Positions 1-9,241 are shown, counted from the first letter of the stretch. The stretch: DNA of 64,000 bases from Mariniphaga sp. (GCA_024636975.1 JAGXGA010000055.1:248001-312000); one strand, 5' to 3'. Numbers and translations: made by a program. The notes: generated by a model from the sequence alone, not told the origin.

Positions 1-321
1 GGGTGGATTGTGTTCACATATATCATGCCTGGTAAGTATTTACAGGTTTTGCCCTGGATGCTGGCATTTTTTACACTTATTGCTATATTAACACATGCCT
101 GGCAGGTGAAGCTGTCAAAAAAGAAGTTAAGTCAGTTTACCCGGAACAGTATGATTGTATCCATCCTCAGGCTGCTGCTTTACTCAGTTTTTGCTATAGT
201 TTATTTGGCCAGTAATCAGGAAAATGCTGCTGTATTTGTGGTCTGTTTAATTTTTGTTTATTCGGTGTACACCATTTTCGAAGTATCAGAGTTGTCGCGG
301 GTTGTAAAGAAAAGGCAGTAG
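1..321 (+). CDS. AtpI-like small membrane protein, 5' end outside window
   Basis: The reading frame is open to the left edge, so the visible part (a GTG lies at 10) is probably a C-terminal fragment. It holds three hydrophobic segments, roughly residues 12-30, 46-66 and 73-92 counted from the GTG, and a basic C-terminus ending KKRQ. No catalytic motif is visible. Position, about 300 nt upstream of atpB and in the same direction, fits the small AtpI/AtpZ-like membrane protein that in Bacteroidota sits between the atpD-atpC genes and atpB. The assignment rests on topology and context, not on a diagnostic motif; an unrelated small membrane protein is possible. Confidence 0.5.
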   Translation, partial: GWIVFTYIMPGKYLQVLPWMLAFFTLIAILTHAWQVKLSKKKLSQFTRNSMIVSILRLLLYSVFAIVYLASNQENAAVFVVCLIFVYSVYTIFEVSELSRVVKKRQ

Positions 322-585
322 GGGATATTCTCAAAACACAACTGTAAAAATTTCAAATCTCAATCTTCAAATCGCAAAAGAGGTATGGTTGGTTGAAGGG
401 ATTTAATAGCAAATCGAATTAAATATATTTCCCTGATTCACCAAAAATCTCCATTCGGTTACCACCTGATTACTTTTCCATTTCAGCCGGATCTCGCTCA
501 CACTCCTAATATTTTGCGAATAAGTGCCTTTTAAGTATTTTTATAATTATATATCAATTTAAGGCACCTGCTAAAAAAAATCGTT

Positions 586-593
586 TATTTTTG
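586..593 (+). promoter_or_regulatory. Candidate Bacteroidota -7 element for the atpB operon
   Basis: TATTTTTG matches the Bacteroidota -7 consensus TAnnTTTG and lies 27 nt before the atpB ATG at 621, giving a short leader. No good TTG is seen about 20 nt further upstream, so only half of the promoter is supported. The rest of the 299-nt gap between 322 and 620 is AT-rich and shows no gene or strong hairpin. Confidence 0.4.
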
Positions 594-620
594 TGCATAC
601 TCGAAAAACAGAAATACATC

Positions 621-1736
621 ATGCCTTTACCAGGAAAGTTGATTTTTGCGTTAATGCTGGTTGCTATTTTCCGGATACTTCCGGTTTCGGCACAGCCTGA
701 TGCTGTTTATGAAAAACTTACTCCTGCTGAAGATCATCTGGAAGAAGAATTTGAAGCAGGAAAATTTGTTATTGAACATGTTCTCGATGCTTACGACTGG
801 CATATTGCAAGTTTGGGTGATAAACATTTCAGCATTCCTTTACCTATAATTCTTTTCAGTAGTAATCCTGAGCTTCATGAAGGCAAAAAACTTCATGTAT
901 TCATGTCGTCAAAATTCCATCACGGACATGATGACTACAAAGGATTTAGAATCTCACACACCGAAGAGCACAATAATAAAATTGTGGAGGTAAATGAACA
1001 GGGCCATGAAATAGGAAAACCCCTTGATTTATCGCTTACAAAATCAGTTGCAGGAGCCATCGTAACGTCAATTGTGTTATTGATATTGGTGTTCGCAGCA
1101 GTTCGTGGTGCAAGACGAAACAGTGGAAGGGCGCCATCCGGAATACAGAACCTGCTTGAACCGGTTATCGTGTTTATTCGTGATGAAATAGCCAAACCTT
1201 CAATAGGTCCGCATTATAAGAAGTTCATGGCCCCCTTATTAACATTGTTCTTTTTCATTTTGTTGAACAATCTGTTGGGGCTGATACCAATATTTCCATT
1301 TGGGGCAAATGTAACAGGGAATATTTCTGTTACCCTTGTGTTGGCGTTATTTACGTTTATGGTTACAACACTTAGGGGAAATGTCAACTACTGGAAAGAG
1401 ATTTTCAATCCGGATGTACCTACCTGGTTAAAATTTCCAATACCACTGATGCCTTTCCTTGAATTAACCGGCATGTTTACAAAACCTTTTGTTTTAATGG
1501 TTCGTTTATTTGCCAACATGTTGGCGGGGCATTTAATTATAACTGTTTTTATCAGCCTGATTTTTATTTTCAGCAATCTGATGGGACCGGCAGCAGGCTA
1601 TGGGGTAAGTCCTGTGTCGATTGCCTTTTCGGTTTTTATAATGCTGCTCGATGTGTTGGTTTCATTTATACAGGCATATGTTTTTACACTGCTTTCCGCC
1701 ATTTATTTTGGAATGGCAACAGCAGAACATCACTAA
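621..1736 (+). CDS. atpB: F1Fo ATP synthase subunit a
   Basis: Subunit a forms the proton half-channels of Fo next to the c-ring. I chose the ATG at 621 (371 aa) over a TTG at 591 because it is followed directly by a typical signal-peptide-like stretch ending VSAQ. Residues 25-150 are a long, hydrophilic, His-rich extracytoplasmic extension (for example KFHHGHDD) before the first membrane helix near SLTKSVAGAIVTS. The essential helix arginine is in VLMVRLFANMLAGH at about residue 295. The length exceeds the roughly 270 aa E. coli protein because of the extension, which is usual in Bacteroidota. First gene of a six-gene run with atpE-F-H-A-G; very secure. Confidence 0.96.
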   Translation: MPLPGKLIFALMLVAIFRILPVSAQPDAVYEKLTPAEDHLEEEFEAGKFVIEHVLDAYDWHIASLGDKHFSIPLPIILFSSNPELHEGKKLHVFMSSKFHHGHDDYKGFRISHTEEHNNKIVEVNEQGHEIGKPLDLSLTKSVAGAIVTSIVLLILVFAAVRGARRNSGRAPSGIQNLLEPVIVFIRDEIAKPSIGPHYKKFMAPLLTLFFFILLNNLLGLIPIFPFGANVTGNISVTLVLALFTFMVTTLRGNVNYWKEIFNPDVPTWLKFPIPLMPFLELTGMFTKPFVLMVRLFANMLAGHLIITVFISLIFIFSNLMGPAAGYGVSPVSIAFSVFIMLLDVLVSFIQAYVFTLLSAIYFGMATAEHH

Positions 1737-1758
1737 TATAAATTTAAATTTAATTGTT

Positions 1759-2025
1759 ATGGTATTAGCTATTTTAGGCGTATTGCTACAGGTGGCCGAC
1801 GGAGCAGCCCAACTAAGTGAATTTGGAGCTGCTATAGGCGCTTCCTTCACAGCCATCGGTGCCGGATATGGTATCAGCCGTATCGGTGCCAGCGCAATGG
1901 AGGCAATTGCCCGTCAACCGGAAGCCAGCGGTGACATTCGTTCAAACATGATTGTTTCGGCGGCACTCATCGAAGGGGTTTCCTTCTTTGCAGTGATTGT
2001 TTGTGCGCTGGTTTTATTTGTGTAG
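1759..2025 (+). CDS. atpE: F1Fo ATP synthase subunit c
   Basis: An 88-aa hairpin protein of the rotating Fo ring, starting at the ATG at 1759, 22 nt after atpB. Two hydrophobic helices flank the polar loop ARQPEASGDIR (residues 51-61). The ion-binding carboxylate is Glu72 in AALIEGVSFF. The residues that mark Na+-binding rings are absent: Ala35 stands where the Na+ type has Gln, and Gly73 follows the Glu where the Na+ type has Ser. The ring is therefore predicted to carry protons. An in-frame extension upstream to 1651 lies inside atpB and is not used. Confidence 0.96.
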   Translation: MVLAILGVLLQVADGAAQLSEFGAAIGASFTAIGAGYGISRIGASAMEAIARQPEASGDIRSNMIVSAALIEGVSFFAVIVCALVLFV

Positions 2026-2107
2026 CGAAAAACATTGGGGCAGCTGTATCCGGGATTGCCGGTGAGCTGTTCCTTTTTTGAATGAGTAGTAAATTAAAGT
2101 TTTCGAT

Positions 2108-2602
2108 ATGGAATTAGTTTCACCAAATGTGGGTACGATATTCTGGATGATCATCGTTTTCGGAATAGTGGCTTTTGTGCTGAAAAAATTTGCCTGGAAG
2201 CCAATTTTGAATGCGTTGAATGAACGGGAAGAGTCGATTAGCAGTGCCTTAAATGCTGCGCAGGAAGCCCGTAAGGAGATGGAAAATCTGAAAGCTGGTA
2301 ACGAAGAATTATTGGCTGAAGCCCGTAAGGAAAAAGAGCTGATAATGCGTGAGGCAATGGCCCTAAAGGAAAATATCCTGGCAGAAGCGAAAGAAAAAGC
2401 TGATGCTGAAACCCAAAGAAACATTGAATATGCCCGTCAGCAGATACAAAATGAGAAGGCAAAGGCCATTAATGAAATGAAAAAACAGATGACCGAGCTT
2501 TCATTTATGATTGCTGAAAAAGTAATACGAAAAGAGATGGCCGACAACAAGCAACACCAGGCGATGGTTGAAAAGCTGATTGATGAAATTAAACTGAATT
2601 AG
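2108..2602 (+). CDS. atpF: F1Fo ATP synthase subunit b
   Basis: Peripheral-stalk subunit, 164 aa. One N-terminal membrane helix (about residues 9-27, GTIFWMIIVFGIVAFVLKKF) is followed by the long charged helix rich in Glu, Lys and Ala expected for the stator coiled coil (about residues 35-145). Length is close to the E. coli protein (156 aa). The 82-nt spacer after atpE has no clear terminator. It is followed by atpH after 5 nt, so these two are almost certainly co-translated. Confidence 0.95.
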   Translation: MELVSPNVGTIFWMIIVFGIVAFVLKKFAWKPILNALNEREESISSALNAAQEARKEMENLKAGNEELLAEARKEKELIMREAMALKENILAEAKEKADAETQRNIEYARQQIQNEKAKAINEMKKQMTELSFMIAEKVIRKEMADNKQHQAMVEKLIDEIKLN

Positions 2603-2607
2603 ATTTT

Positions 2608-3153
2608 ATGGATGAGGGATTAATATCTGCCAGGTATGCAACGGCTTTGTTTTCTCTGGCCAAAGAGAAAAATCAGCTGTTAACAATAAAAGAAGACATG
2701 GAGCTGATTTTAGCTGTTTGCAACCAGTCGGCCGATTTTAACAGGTTGTTAAGCAGTCCGGTGATAAAGCCTTCAGAAAAAATTGCTGCAATAAGAAGCA
2801 TTTTCAGCAAAAAATTAAGTACCCTTTCGGTTAACTTTCTGGAGCTGACTGTGAGAAACAACAGGGAAACATTTGTTACTTCATTTTGCAGGAAGGTGTT
2901 AGCTTTTATTCGGGAGGAGAATAATATAAAAACTGCTGTTATTACAACTGCTAAACCAATTGATGAAGCAACGTTTAGAAATGCAGAAAAAACCCTTGAA
3001 AAAGAGCTGGGGGCCCATGTTGAGCTTACCAGAAAAACCGATCCCAGTTTAATTGGTGGTCTGGTGTTGCGTATCGATGACAGGCAGTATGATGCTACTA
3101 TTTTAACTCGTCTTAAAAAACTGAAGCAGGAATTGCTTAAAGCACAAATGTAA
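2608..3153 (+). CDS. atpH: F1Fo ATP synthase subunit delta
   Basis: Stator subunit joining F1 alpha to the b stalk, 181 aa, normal length. The N-terminal domain begins GLISARYATALFSLAKEK, the family's helical domain that contacts alpha. The C-terminal signature DPSLIGGLVLRIDDRQYDATI (about residues 148-168) is the OSCP/delta motif, ending with a KLKKLKQELLKAQ-type helix. Lies between atpF (5-nt gap) and atpA (30-nt gap). Confidence 0.95.
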   Translation: MDEGLISARYATALFSLAKEKNQLLTIKEDMELILAVCNQSADFNRLLSSPVIKPSEKIAAIRSIFSKKLSTLSVNFLELTVRNNRETFVTSFCRKVLAFIREENNIKTAVITTAKPIDEATFRNAEKTLEKELGAHVELTRKTDPSLIGGLVLRIDDRQYDATILTRLKKLKQELLKAQM

Positions 3154-3183
3154 AATATGATTAATTAAGTTATATCTGGAAGA

Positions 3184-4776
3184 ATGATAAATATTAAACC
3201 GGCTGAAATTTCTGAAATCCTGAAGCAACAACTTGAAAGTTTCAGGATGGAAGCCGAACTGGAAGAAGTGGGAACTGTGCTGCAGATTGGAGATGGCATT
3301 GCCCGCATTTATGGGCTTTCAAATGTAGAATCAAATGAAATGATTGAGTTTGAAAGTGGTATTAAAGGAATTGTACTGAACCTTGAAGAAGATAATGTTG
3401 GGGCAGTGCTGTTAGGATCATCGGTTGATGTAAAAGAAGGAGATACTGTAAAACGGTTAAGGCATATTGCTTCCATAAAGGTGGGTGAGAGTCTTTTAGG
3501 AAGGGTAATTAATACCCTTGGTGAAGCCATCGACGGGAAAGGACCTTTAGAAGGTGATCTGATTGAATTGCCACTTGAGCGGAAAGCTCCCGGAGTTATT
3601 TATCGGCAGCCGGTAAAACAGCCTTTGCAGACCGGACTAAAAGCCATCGATGCCATGATACCCATTGGGCGAGGGCAGAGGGAGCTTATTATAGGTGACC
3701 GTCAGACCGGTAAAACAGCAGTGGCTATAGATACAATCATCAGTCAACGGGAGAATTATGAAAAAGGGAATCCCGTTTATTGCATTTATGTTGCAATTGG
3801 ACAAAAAGGATCTACGGTTGCAAATATTGCATCAACGCTTCAAAAACACGGAGCAATGGATTATACTGTTATTGTTTCTTCTACAGCATCCGACCCGGCA
3901 GCCTTGCAATATTATGCACCTTATGCTGGGATGACCATTGGTGAATTCTTTCGTGATACAGGACGGGATGCATTGATTGTACTTGATGATTTATCGAAAC
4001 AAGCTGTTTCTTACCGTGAGGTTTCTCTATTGTTGAGAAGACCACCCGGACGGGAGGCCTACCCGGGCGATGTTTTTTACCTGCATTCGAGGTTGCTCGA
4101 ACGTGCGGCAAAAATTATTGAATCGGATGAAATCGCCTCTAAAATGAATGATTTGCCAGAGGGGTTAAAGGCAAAAGTAAAAGGTGGAGGTTCCCTTACT
4201 GCTCTGCCTATTATTGAAACACAGGCAGGAGATGTTTCTGCATATATTCCAACCAATGTTATTTCCATAACCGACGGACAGATATTTCTTGATTCCAACT
4301 TGTTTAATTCAGGGTTCAAACCTGCAATCAATGTTGGAATATCGGTTTCCCGCGTGGGAGGTAATGCCCAGATCAAATCGATGAAGAAGATTGCCGGTAC
4401 CTTAAAGCTTGATCAGGCACAGTTCCGTGAACTGGAAGCATTCTCTAAATTTGGTTCCGATCTTGATACCGCAACTATGAGTGTGCTCGATAAAGGAAGA
4501 AAGAACATGGAGATTTTGAAGCAAAACCAGTATTCCCCAATGAAAGTGGAACACCAGGTTGCAATTATATATTGTGGTGTAAAAGAATTATTAAGGAAAG
4601 TACCGGTTGATAAGATTAAGGAATTTGAAGCAGGATTTCTCGAACTGATGGAAATGGAGCACCGTGATGTTCTTGATTCTATAAAAAAAGGAATTCTCGA
4701 TGAGAATGTGGAAAAGGTTTTGGTTGATGTGTCTAAAGAAGTAGCCGCAAAGTTTCAAAAAGAGCCGAAAATTTAA
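3184..4776 (+). CDS. atpA: F1Fo ATP synthase subunit alpha
   Basis: Non-catalytic nucleotide-binding subunit of F1, 530 aa (E. coli 513). The N-terminal beta-barrel (to about residue 95) is followed by the P-loop GDRQTGKT at residues 171-178 and the signature [14 protein letters not shown] (about residues 380-393), with the helical C-terminal domain after that. Start ATG is followed by [15 protein letters not shown], the typical delta-binding N-terminus. Sits in the operon between atpH and atpG. No anomalies. Confidence 0.97.
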   Translation: MINIKPAEISEILKQQLESFRMEAELEEVGTVLQIGDGIARIYGLSNVESNEMIEFESGIKGIVLNLEEDNVGAVLLGSSVDVKEGDTVKRLRHIASIKVGESLLGRVINTLGEAIDGKGPLEGDLIELPLERKAPGVIYRQPVKQPLQTGLKAIDAMIPIGRGQRELIIGDRQTGKTAVAIDTIISQRENYEKGNPVYCIYVAIGQKGSTVANIASTLQKHGAMDYTVIVSSTASDPAALQYYAPYAGMTIGEFFRDTGRDALIVLDDLSKQAVSYREVSLLLRRPPGREAYPGDVFYLHSRLLERAAKIIESDEIASKMNDLPEGLKAKVKGGGSLTALPIIETQAGDVSAYIPTNVISITDGQIFLDSNLFNSGFKPAINVGISVSRVGGNAQIKSMKKIAGTLKLDQAQFRELEAFSKFGSDLDTATMSVLDKGRKNMEILKQNQYSPMKVEHQVAIIYCGVKELLRKVPVDKIKEFEAGFLELMEMEHRDVLDSIKKGILDENVEKVLVDVSKEVAAKFQKEPKI

Positions 4777-4837
4777 TTTATGATCTTATAAAAGTACCGA
4801 TAATTCTATACGTTTTGTTCAAACAGGATTTTGATAT

Positions 4838-5719
4838 ATGGCAGGTTTAAAAGAAATACGCACACGCATAGCATCCATTAAAACTACACGGCAGGTTACC
4901 AGTGCAATGAAAATGGTTTCGGCAGCCAAGCTGAAGAAAGCACAGGATGCCATTCTGCAGATAAGACCCTATGCCAATAAGCTGCATCAGATCCTGGTTT
5001 CCATCAGTTCCAGCTTACAGGATGATGTTGCGGATTCAGTTTATACTGTGGAGCGTGAGCCGGGAAAAACTTTGATTGTGCTGGTGTCATCCAACCGTGG
5101 CTTGTGTGGTGGCTTCAATCTGAACATTGCCAAAAAAGCTGTGGAATTGGTTCATACAAAGTATAGTCTCCAATATCAGAAGGGAGAGGTTGAATTTATG
5201 TGTATCGGTAAGCAGGGTGAACGGCAGATTAGGCTTCGGGGGATGAAGGTGGTGGAAAGCCATCATGAATTGTTCGATAACTTTGACTTTAACCATGTGA
5301 GTCAACTGGCGGAAGCTATCATGCATAAATTTACCGCCGGTGAATTCGACCGGATTGAACTCGTATATAATCAGTTTTTAAATGCTGCAACGCAAATGAA
5401 CACTACAGAGCAATTCCTTCCTGTTGAAATGGAGCAGGATAATGGGAGTTCGCAGTATTACGATTATATTTTTGAACCTTCAATAGAATACATTGTGAAG
5501 GAGATTATCCCAAGGAGCTTAAAAATACAGTTTTACAAGGCAATTCTCGATTCCTATGCAGCAGAGAATGGTGCCCGCATGACTGCTATGCACCAGGCTA
5601 CCGATAATGCCACCGAACTGTTGAAAGATCTTACCCTTCAGTACAACAAGGTGCGACAGGCTTCTATTACAAGTGAGATTTTAGAGATTGTGAGCGGAGC
5701 TGAAGCCTTAAATGGCTAA
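4838..5719 (+). CDS. atpG: F1Fo ATP synthase subunit gamma
   Basis: Central rotor shaft, 293 aa. The N-terminus AGLKEIRTRIASIKTTRQVTSAMKMVSAAKLKKAQ and the C-terminal helix (ENGARMTAMHQATDNATELLKDL, then LQYNKVRQASITSEILEIV) are the two highly conserved ends that form the coiled coil inside the alpha-beta ring. It is the last atp gene of this run; the next gene is convergent. The beta and epsilon genes (atpD, atpC) are absent downstream and are presumably left of the window, the split arrangement common in Bacteroidota. Confidence 0.96.
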   Translation: MAGLKEIRTRIASIKTTRQVTSAMKMVSAAKLKKAQDAILQIRPYANKLHQILVSISSSLQDDVADSVYTVEREPGKTLIVLVSSNRGLCGGFNLNIAKKAVELVHTKYSLQYQKGEVEFMCIGKQGERQIRLRGMKVVESHHELFDNFDFNHVSQLAEAIMHKFTAGEFDRIELVYNQFLNAATQMNTTEQFLPVEMEQDNGSSQYYDYIFEPSIEYIVKEIIPRSLKIQFYKAILDSYAAENGARMTAMHQATDNATELLKDLTLQYNKVRQASITSEILEIVSGAEALNG

Positions 5720-5729
5720 AAGGCAGGTT

Positions 5730-6452
5730 TTACTTTTTACCCTGATGCATAATTTTCCTGATAACAATCACCAGGTTGGTGGCTTGCTGAAATCCCTTCT
5801 TTAATGCCTTTTCCCTGAATTCTTCAATTTGGGGCAGCATCTGACTATATTCAGGTAGTTCTCTTATACTTTCAAGCATCTCCTTCATTTTTTCCACGCG
5901 GACTTCCAGTTCCCCATTACGTTCAGTAAGATGGGATTTGTTTCGGTGTTCGAAATAAAACTGAACCGGCAACTCGGCTGTTTTAAGCATTTGCAGGATA
6001 GCATTGCAGGTAAATGTCTGTCGATGGTATGTACCCAAAATCCGATCAATTCTACTGCGGAAATGATGGTACATTTTATGAACTTCCTGGGCGGGGTTCA
6101 GGTTATCGCTTATCGGCTCATTAATAATAATAAATCCCCCGGGCTTAACTACCCTTTTTATTTCCTTCAATGCTTTTTTAATTTTGGGCAGATGGTGCAG
6201 CGCCATTGATATGCTTACAACATCAAACTGTCCATCATCAAACTGAAGTTTTTCAGCTTCCATTTCCAGAAACCGGATACCGGGGAATTTCTGCTTCGCT
6301 GCCTTCAGCGAATCGGTATTTGGGTCGATTCCTGTAATTATGGCTCCGGGAAAGGTTTTCAGTAAAACCGGTATAAAACCACCTTCACCCGTACCAACAT
6401 CTAAAATGTTCTTTGCTTTTATGTCAATGAAATAGTTTATAAGTGGCTCCAA
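5730..6452 (-). CDS. SAM-dependent class I methyltransferase
   Basis: A Methyltransf_11/25-type enzyme of 240 aa; substrate unknown. Motif I is ILDVGTGEGGFIPVL (residues 16-30), the acidic strand end GIDPN follows at about 41, and the post-I/II region VVSISMALHHLPKIKKALKEIKRVVKPGG is classic. Oddity: no in-frame ATG lies before motif I; the first usable start is a TTG at 6452, with a stop codon 18 nt upstream of it. The 15 residues before motif I are fewer than usual, so the gene uses a rare start or has lost its N-terminal cap. It faces atpG (10-nt gap) and is probably monocistronic. Confidence 0.8.
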   Translation of the reverse strand: MEPLINYFIDIKAKNILDVGTGEGGFIPVLLKTFPGAIITGIDPNTDSLKAAKQKFPGIRFLEMEAEKLQFDDGQFDVVSISMALHHLPKIKKALKEIKRVVKPGGFIIINEPISDNLNPAQEVHKMYHHFRSRIDRILGTYHRQTFTCNAILQMLKTAELPVQFYFEHRNKSHLTERNGELEVRVEKMKEMLESIRELPEYSQMLPQIEEFREKALKKGFQQATNLVIVIRKIMHQGKK

Positions 6453-6537
6453 GTTTATCGGAAACTTTTAGATTAATGGTTTCATAAGCTAACATACAAA
6501 GTTAGCAAAACCCGTTATTATTTTGGCTATGCTGTAA

Positions 6538-7278
6538 TTAAATCAAAAGAAGAAATGCCGATAAAGCAGTAATAATAATCACAAACGACCGGTAAGTTTT
6601 CTCGGGAATTTTCTTTACCAGCCAGATTCCAAGGAATGCACCAGCAGCAATTCCTGGAAAAAGAGTTATATCGAGCTTTAATGTTTGCCAGCTTATGGTC
6701 TCCCAGATGAAGATATGCAATGGGAATTTAATGGCATTTATAATCAGGAAAAACCATGCACCGGTGCCAATAAAACTATTCTTTGGTAAATGCATTGCCA
6801 GTAAATAGATAGCAAATATAGGGCCTGCAACATTTCCAATCATGGTTGCGAACCCGCCCAAAACTCCCATTGCTGCAGCAAACCACCAGGTGTCGGGAAA
6901 TAAGGTTTTTCCTGATTTACGATCTTTCCATAACAACAAGCCAATGCAAATGAAGACCAATATGGCTATAATGTTCTTAAACCATTCATCATCGACTACT
7001 TCACCCACCCACAAGGCAATTCCTACTCCTGCAATAGCCCATGGCAGCAGTTTCCACAGATAATTCCACCGTGCGTGCCGGTGATACCAGGCAACACCAA
7101 ACCAGTCGGCCATCATCAGTATAGGTAATAGGATACCTGTTGAGGCCTTTCCACCAAATATAAGGGCCAGCACAGGAACCACGAAAAGCGAAACGCCGGG
7201 TACACCCACTTTCGACATTCCAATTAGCATTGCACAAAAAAAAAGCAACACCCATTGAAGCAATGAAAAGTCAATCAT
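6538..7278 (-). CDS. TauE/SafE-family membrane permease
   Basis: A 246-aa polytopic inner-membrane protein with about eight hydrophobic segments. The repeat signatures GMSKVGVPGVSLFVVPVLALIFGGKASTGILLPILMMAD and ...GVLGGFATMIGNVAGPIFAIYLL are those of the TauE/SafE/YfcA family, which is linked to export of sulfite, sulfoacetate or other organosulfur anions. I prefer the ATG at 7278 (IDFSLLQW) to an upstream TTG at 7299. No sulfur-metabolism gene is adjacent, so the substrate cannot be predicted. Confidence 0.82.
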   Translation of the reverse strand: MIDFSLLQWVLLFFCAMLIGMSKVGVPGVSLFVVPVLALIFGGKASTGILLPILMMADWFGVAWYHRHARWNYLWKLLPWAIAGVGIALWVGEVVDDEWFKNIIAILVFICIGLLLWKDRKSGKTLFPDTWWFAAAMGVLGGFATMIGNVAGPIFAIYLLAMHLPKNSFIGTGAWFFLIINAIKFPLHIFIWETISWQTLKLDITLFPGIAAGAFLGIWLVKKIPEKTYRSFVIIITALSAFLLLI

Positions 7279-7338
7279 TGGGAACGATTTTGGACGCAAA
7301 GGTAAAAGAAAAAAGGGACGACTGGCTGCCGTTTTCTT

Positions 7339-7722
7339 TTAATTGATGCTGTTTTCCAGTTCCTGCAGCTCGTCAGGATTGACTTCACCAAACCAATCAC
7401 TAAGTTTTTTTCGTGCATTTTCTTTGACCTCAGGTGTGATGTTTGATGTGACCTGGGTGAGGACGAAAATCAATACACCTAAATCGTCGGTGTATCCTAT
7501 CAGTGGTGTTAAATCGAAAATAGCATCGGTGGGAAGAATAAAATAGCCTAATGCTGCGGCGATGGAAATCTTGGTTTTCATTCCAACCCCTTTGTCGTTC
7601 ATTACATAAAACAACAGTAATGCTGCATAAACAACTTTAACGCCTGCGGCTTTTGAGAACTTTTTTATTTTTTCCCAAAGCGATGATTCTGAAAAATATT
7701 TATCAAATTGGTTATCTTTCAT
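7339..7722 (-). CDS. YkvA/DUF1232 family membrane protein
   Basis: A 127-aa protein from the ATG at 7722 (KDNQFDKYFSESSLWEKIKKFSKAAG). The core VVYAALLLFYVMND...KTKISIAAALGYFILPTDAIFDLTPLIGYTDDLGVLIFVL is diagnostic of DUF1232, including the conserved P-x-D-x-I-P-D-like turn (here PTDAIFDLTP). Function of the family is unknown; members are small, membrane-associated proteins. The frame continues upstream to 7833 but that part is Ile/Thr-rich and unlike the family. Tandem with the permease on the minus strand, with a 60-nt gap. Confidence 0.8.
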   Translation of the reverse strand: MKDNQFDKYFSESSLWEKIKKFSKAAGVKVVYAALLLFYVMNDKGVGMKTKISIAAALGYFILPTDAIFDLTPLIGYTDDLGVLIFVLTQVTSNITPEVKENARKKLSDWFGEVNPDELQELENSIN

Positions 7723-7878
7723 TTTTCTATTTCTTTTTATTCCGACTATTGTAACAAAGGTTGTTCCATAAGTTAGGGGTTCAATTTTAATGGTTTTGAT
7801 GTTTGTGAATAAAGAAATATTAAAGCTCTGCAATGAACTAAGATTTTCTGAAAACTAAAAATACCAAAAGATATTTTT

Positions 7879-7886
7879 TAGTTTTG
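7879..7886 (+). promoter_or_regulatory. Candidate -7 element for the Mrp gene
   Basis: TAGTTTTG fits TAnnTTTG and ends 25 nt before the ATG at 7912. A matching TTG about 20 nt upstream is not seen. Confidence 0.35.
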
Positions 7887-7911
7887 TAGTTTATTTTAAA
7901 TCACACATGAT

Positions 7912-9024
7912 ATGAATATTCCACGGAAGCTAATTGTACCGAAAGATGTTACAGATGCTTTAAGAACGATAAAATATCCGGACAGTAATGAAGATGTGGT
8001 ATCGATGGATATGGTCCAGGAGATACGCATTGCAGGACAACGGGTAAATTTTTCACTTGTGTTTCAGAAAAGCAACGATCCGAATATAGAAAGCCTGGTA
8101 CTTGCCTGTGAGAAGGCAATTAATAAATACCTTGGAGAACAGGTTGAAATAGAAAACAACATAACTGTAAAATTTCTGCACGATATGGAGCGGCCCGTGT
8201 TGCCGGGGGTGAAAAATATTGTAGCCATAGCATCGGGTAAAGGCGGAGTGGGTAAATCCACAGTTGCTGTCAATCTGGCGGTGGCTCTTGCAAATTCGGG
8301 CGCACGTGTCGGGTTGATTGATGCCGATATTTTTGGGCCATCAATTCCCAAGATGTTTGGTACTGAATTTGACCGGCCATTGGGGGAGAAGGTTAACGGT
8401 AGGGATATGATTGTTCCTGTAGAAAAATTTGGAGTAAAATTCCTGTCGATTGGTTTTTTTGTTGAACCCGAGAATGCCATTATATGGCGTGGGCCTATGG
8501 CTTCCAATGCTTTAAAACAACTGATTATGGATGCTATTTGGGGCGAACTTGATTATATGCTTATTGATCTTCCTCCTGGAACCAGTGACATTCACCTTAC
8601 CATGGTGCAAACCCTTCCTGTAACCGGTGCAGTTATTGTTACCACACCGCAGGAAGTAGCACTGGCCGATGTTATAAGGGGCGTCAGCATGTTCCAAAGT
8701 AAGTCGGTTGATGTTCCGGTACTTGGACTGGTAGAAAACATGTCGTGGTTTACCCCGGCTGAACTGCCTGATAACAAATATTATATTTTTGGAAAAGATG
8801 GAGGTAAAACACTTGCTGAAAAGCTCGGATTAAAGTTACTTGGACAAGTTCCAATCGTTCAGAGCATTCGTGAGGGCGGAGATGAAGGTGTTCCTTCTGC
8901 ATCAGACCCTGATTCAGTTATCGGAATGGCATTCGCTGATGTAGCCAAAAGCATGTCGCATCAGTTGCATTTGAGAAATATTCAAAAGGCTCCTACTAAG
9001 AAGGTTAAGATAACAAGGAAATAA
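7912..9024 (+). CDS. Mrp/ApbC-type iron-sulfur cluster carrier ATPase
   Basis: A 370-aa P-loop ATPase of the Mrp/NBP35 family, thought to carry [4Fe-4S] clusters to apo-proteins. Residues 1-90 form a MIP18/DUF59-like domain (KLIVPKDVTDALRTIKYPDSNEDVVSMDMV). The deviant Walker A GKGGVGKST is at about residue 109, followed by LIDADIFGPSIPKMFG and MLIDLPPGTSDIHLTMVQ. The CxxC motif that bridges the dimer cluster in the standard family is missing: the equivalent stretch reads NMSWFTPAELPDNKYYIFG. I believe this is usual in Bacteroidota homologues. Monocistronic by spacing. Confidence 0.88.
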   Translation: MNIPRKLIVPKDVTDALRTIKYPDSNEDVVSMDMVQEIRIAGQRVNFSLVFQKSNDPNIESLVLACEKAINKYLGEQVEIENNITVKFLHDMERPVLPGVKNIVAIASGKGGVGKSTVAVNLAVALANSGARVGLIDADIFGPSIPKMFGTEFDRPLGEKVNGRDMIVPVEKFGVKFLSIGFFVEPENAIIWRGPMASNALKQLIMDAIWGELDYMLIDLPPGTSDIHLTMVQTLPVTGAVIVTTPQEVALADVIRGVSMFQSKSVDVPVLGLVENMSWFTPAELPDNKYYIFGKDGGKTLAEKLGLKLLGQVPIVQSIREGGDEGVPSASDPDSVIGMAFADVAKSMSHQLHLRNIQKAPTKKVKITRK

Positions 9025-9151
9025 CTTTCCTGTCCATATAATGTAAATGCTTCCCATTGCCTGCTTTTTTGCTTTAAAGGTAAAGTATTGCTGGTTGTTT
9101 GGAATTTTTGTGGCCTGTCCTCCGATGATAACAAAGAGCAGTAAAAAATAT

Positions 9152-9159
9152 TATTTTTG
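9152..9159 (+). promoter_or_regulatory. Candidate -7 element for the porW/sprE gene
   Basis: TATTTTTG matches TAnnTTTG and is 82 nt before the TTG start at 9242. A small CCCTT-TGC-AAGGG hairpin (9162-9174) follows at the expected transcript start. No convincing -33 element is seen. Confidence 0.35.
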
Positions 9160-9241
9160 TACCCTTTGCAAGGGGAATAAAAAATTGATTATACGACAAT
9201 ATTATACCAAAATGGGAGTTTAATCCTAAAGGATTTTAAAT

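Noticed and set aside
1759-2025. Na+-type c-ring
   Set aside because: The Gln and the Glu-Ser pair of Na+-binding c subunits are absent (Ala35, Glu72-Gly73); the ring fits a proton type.
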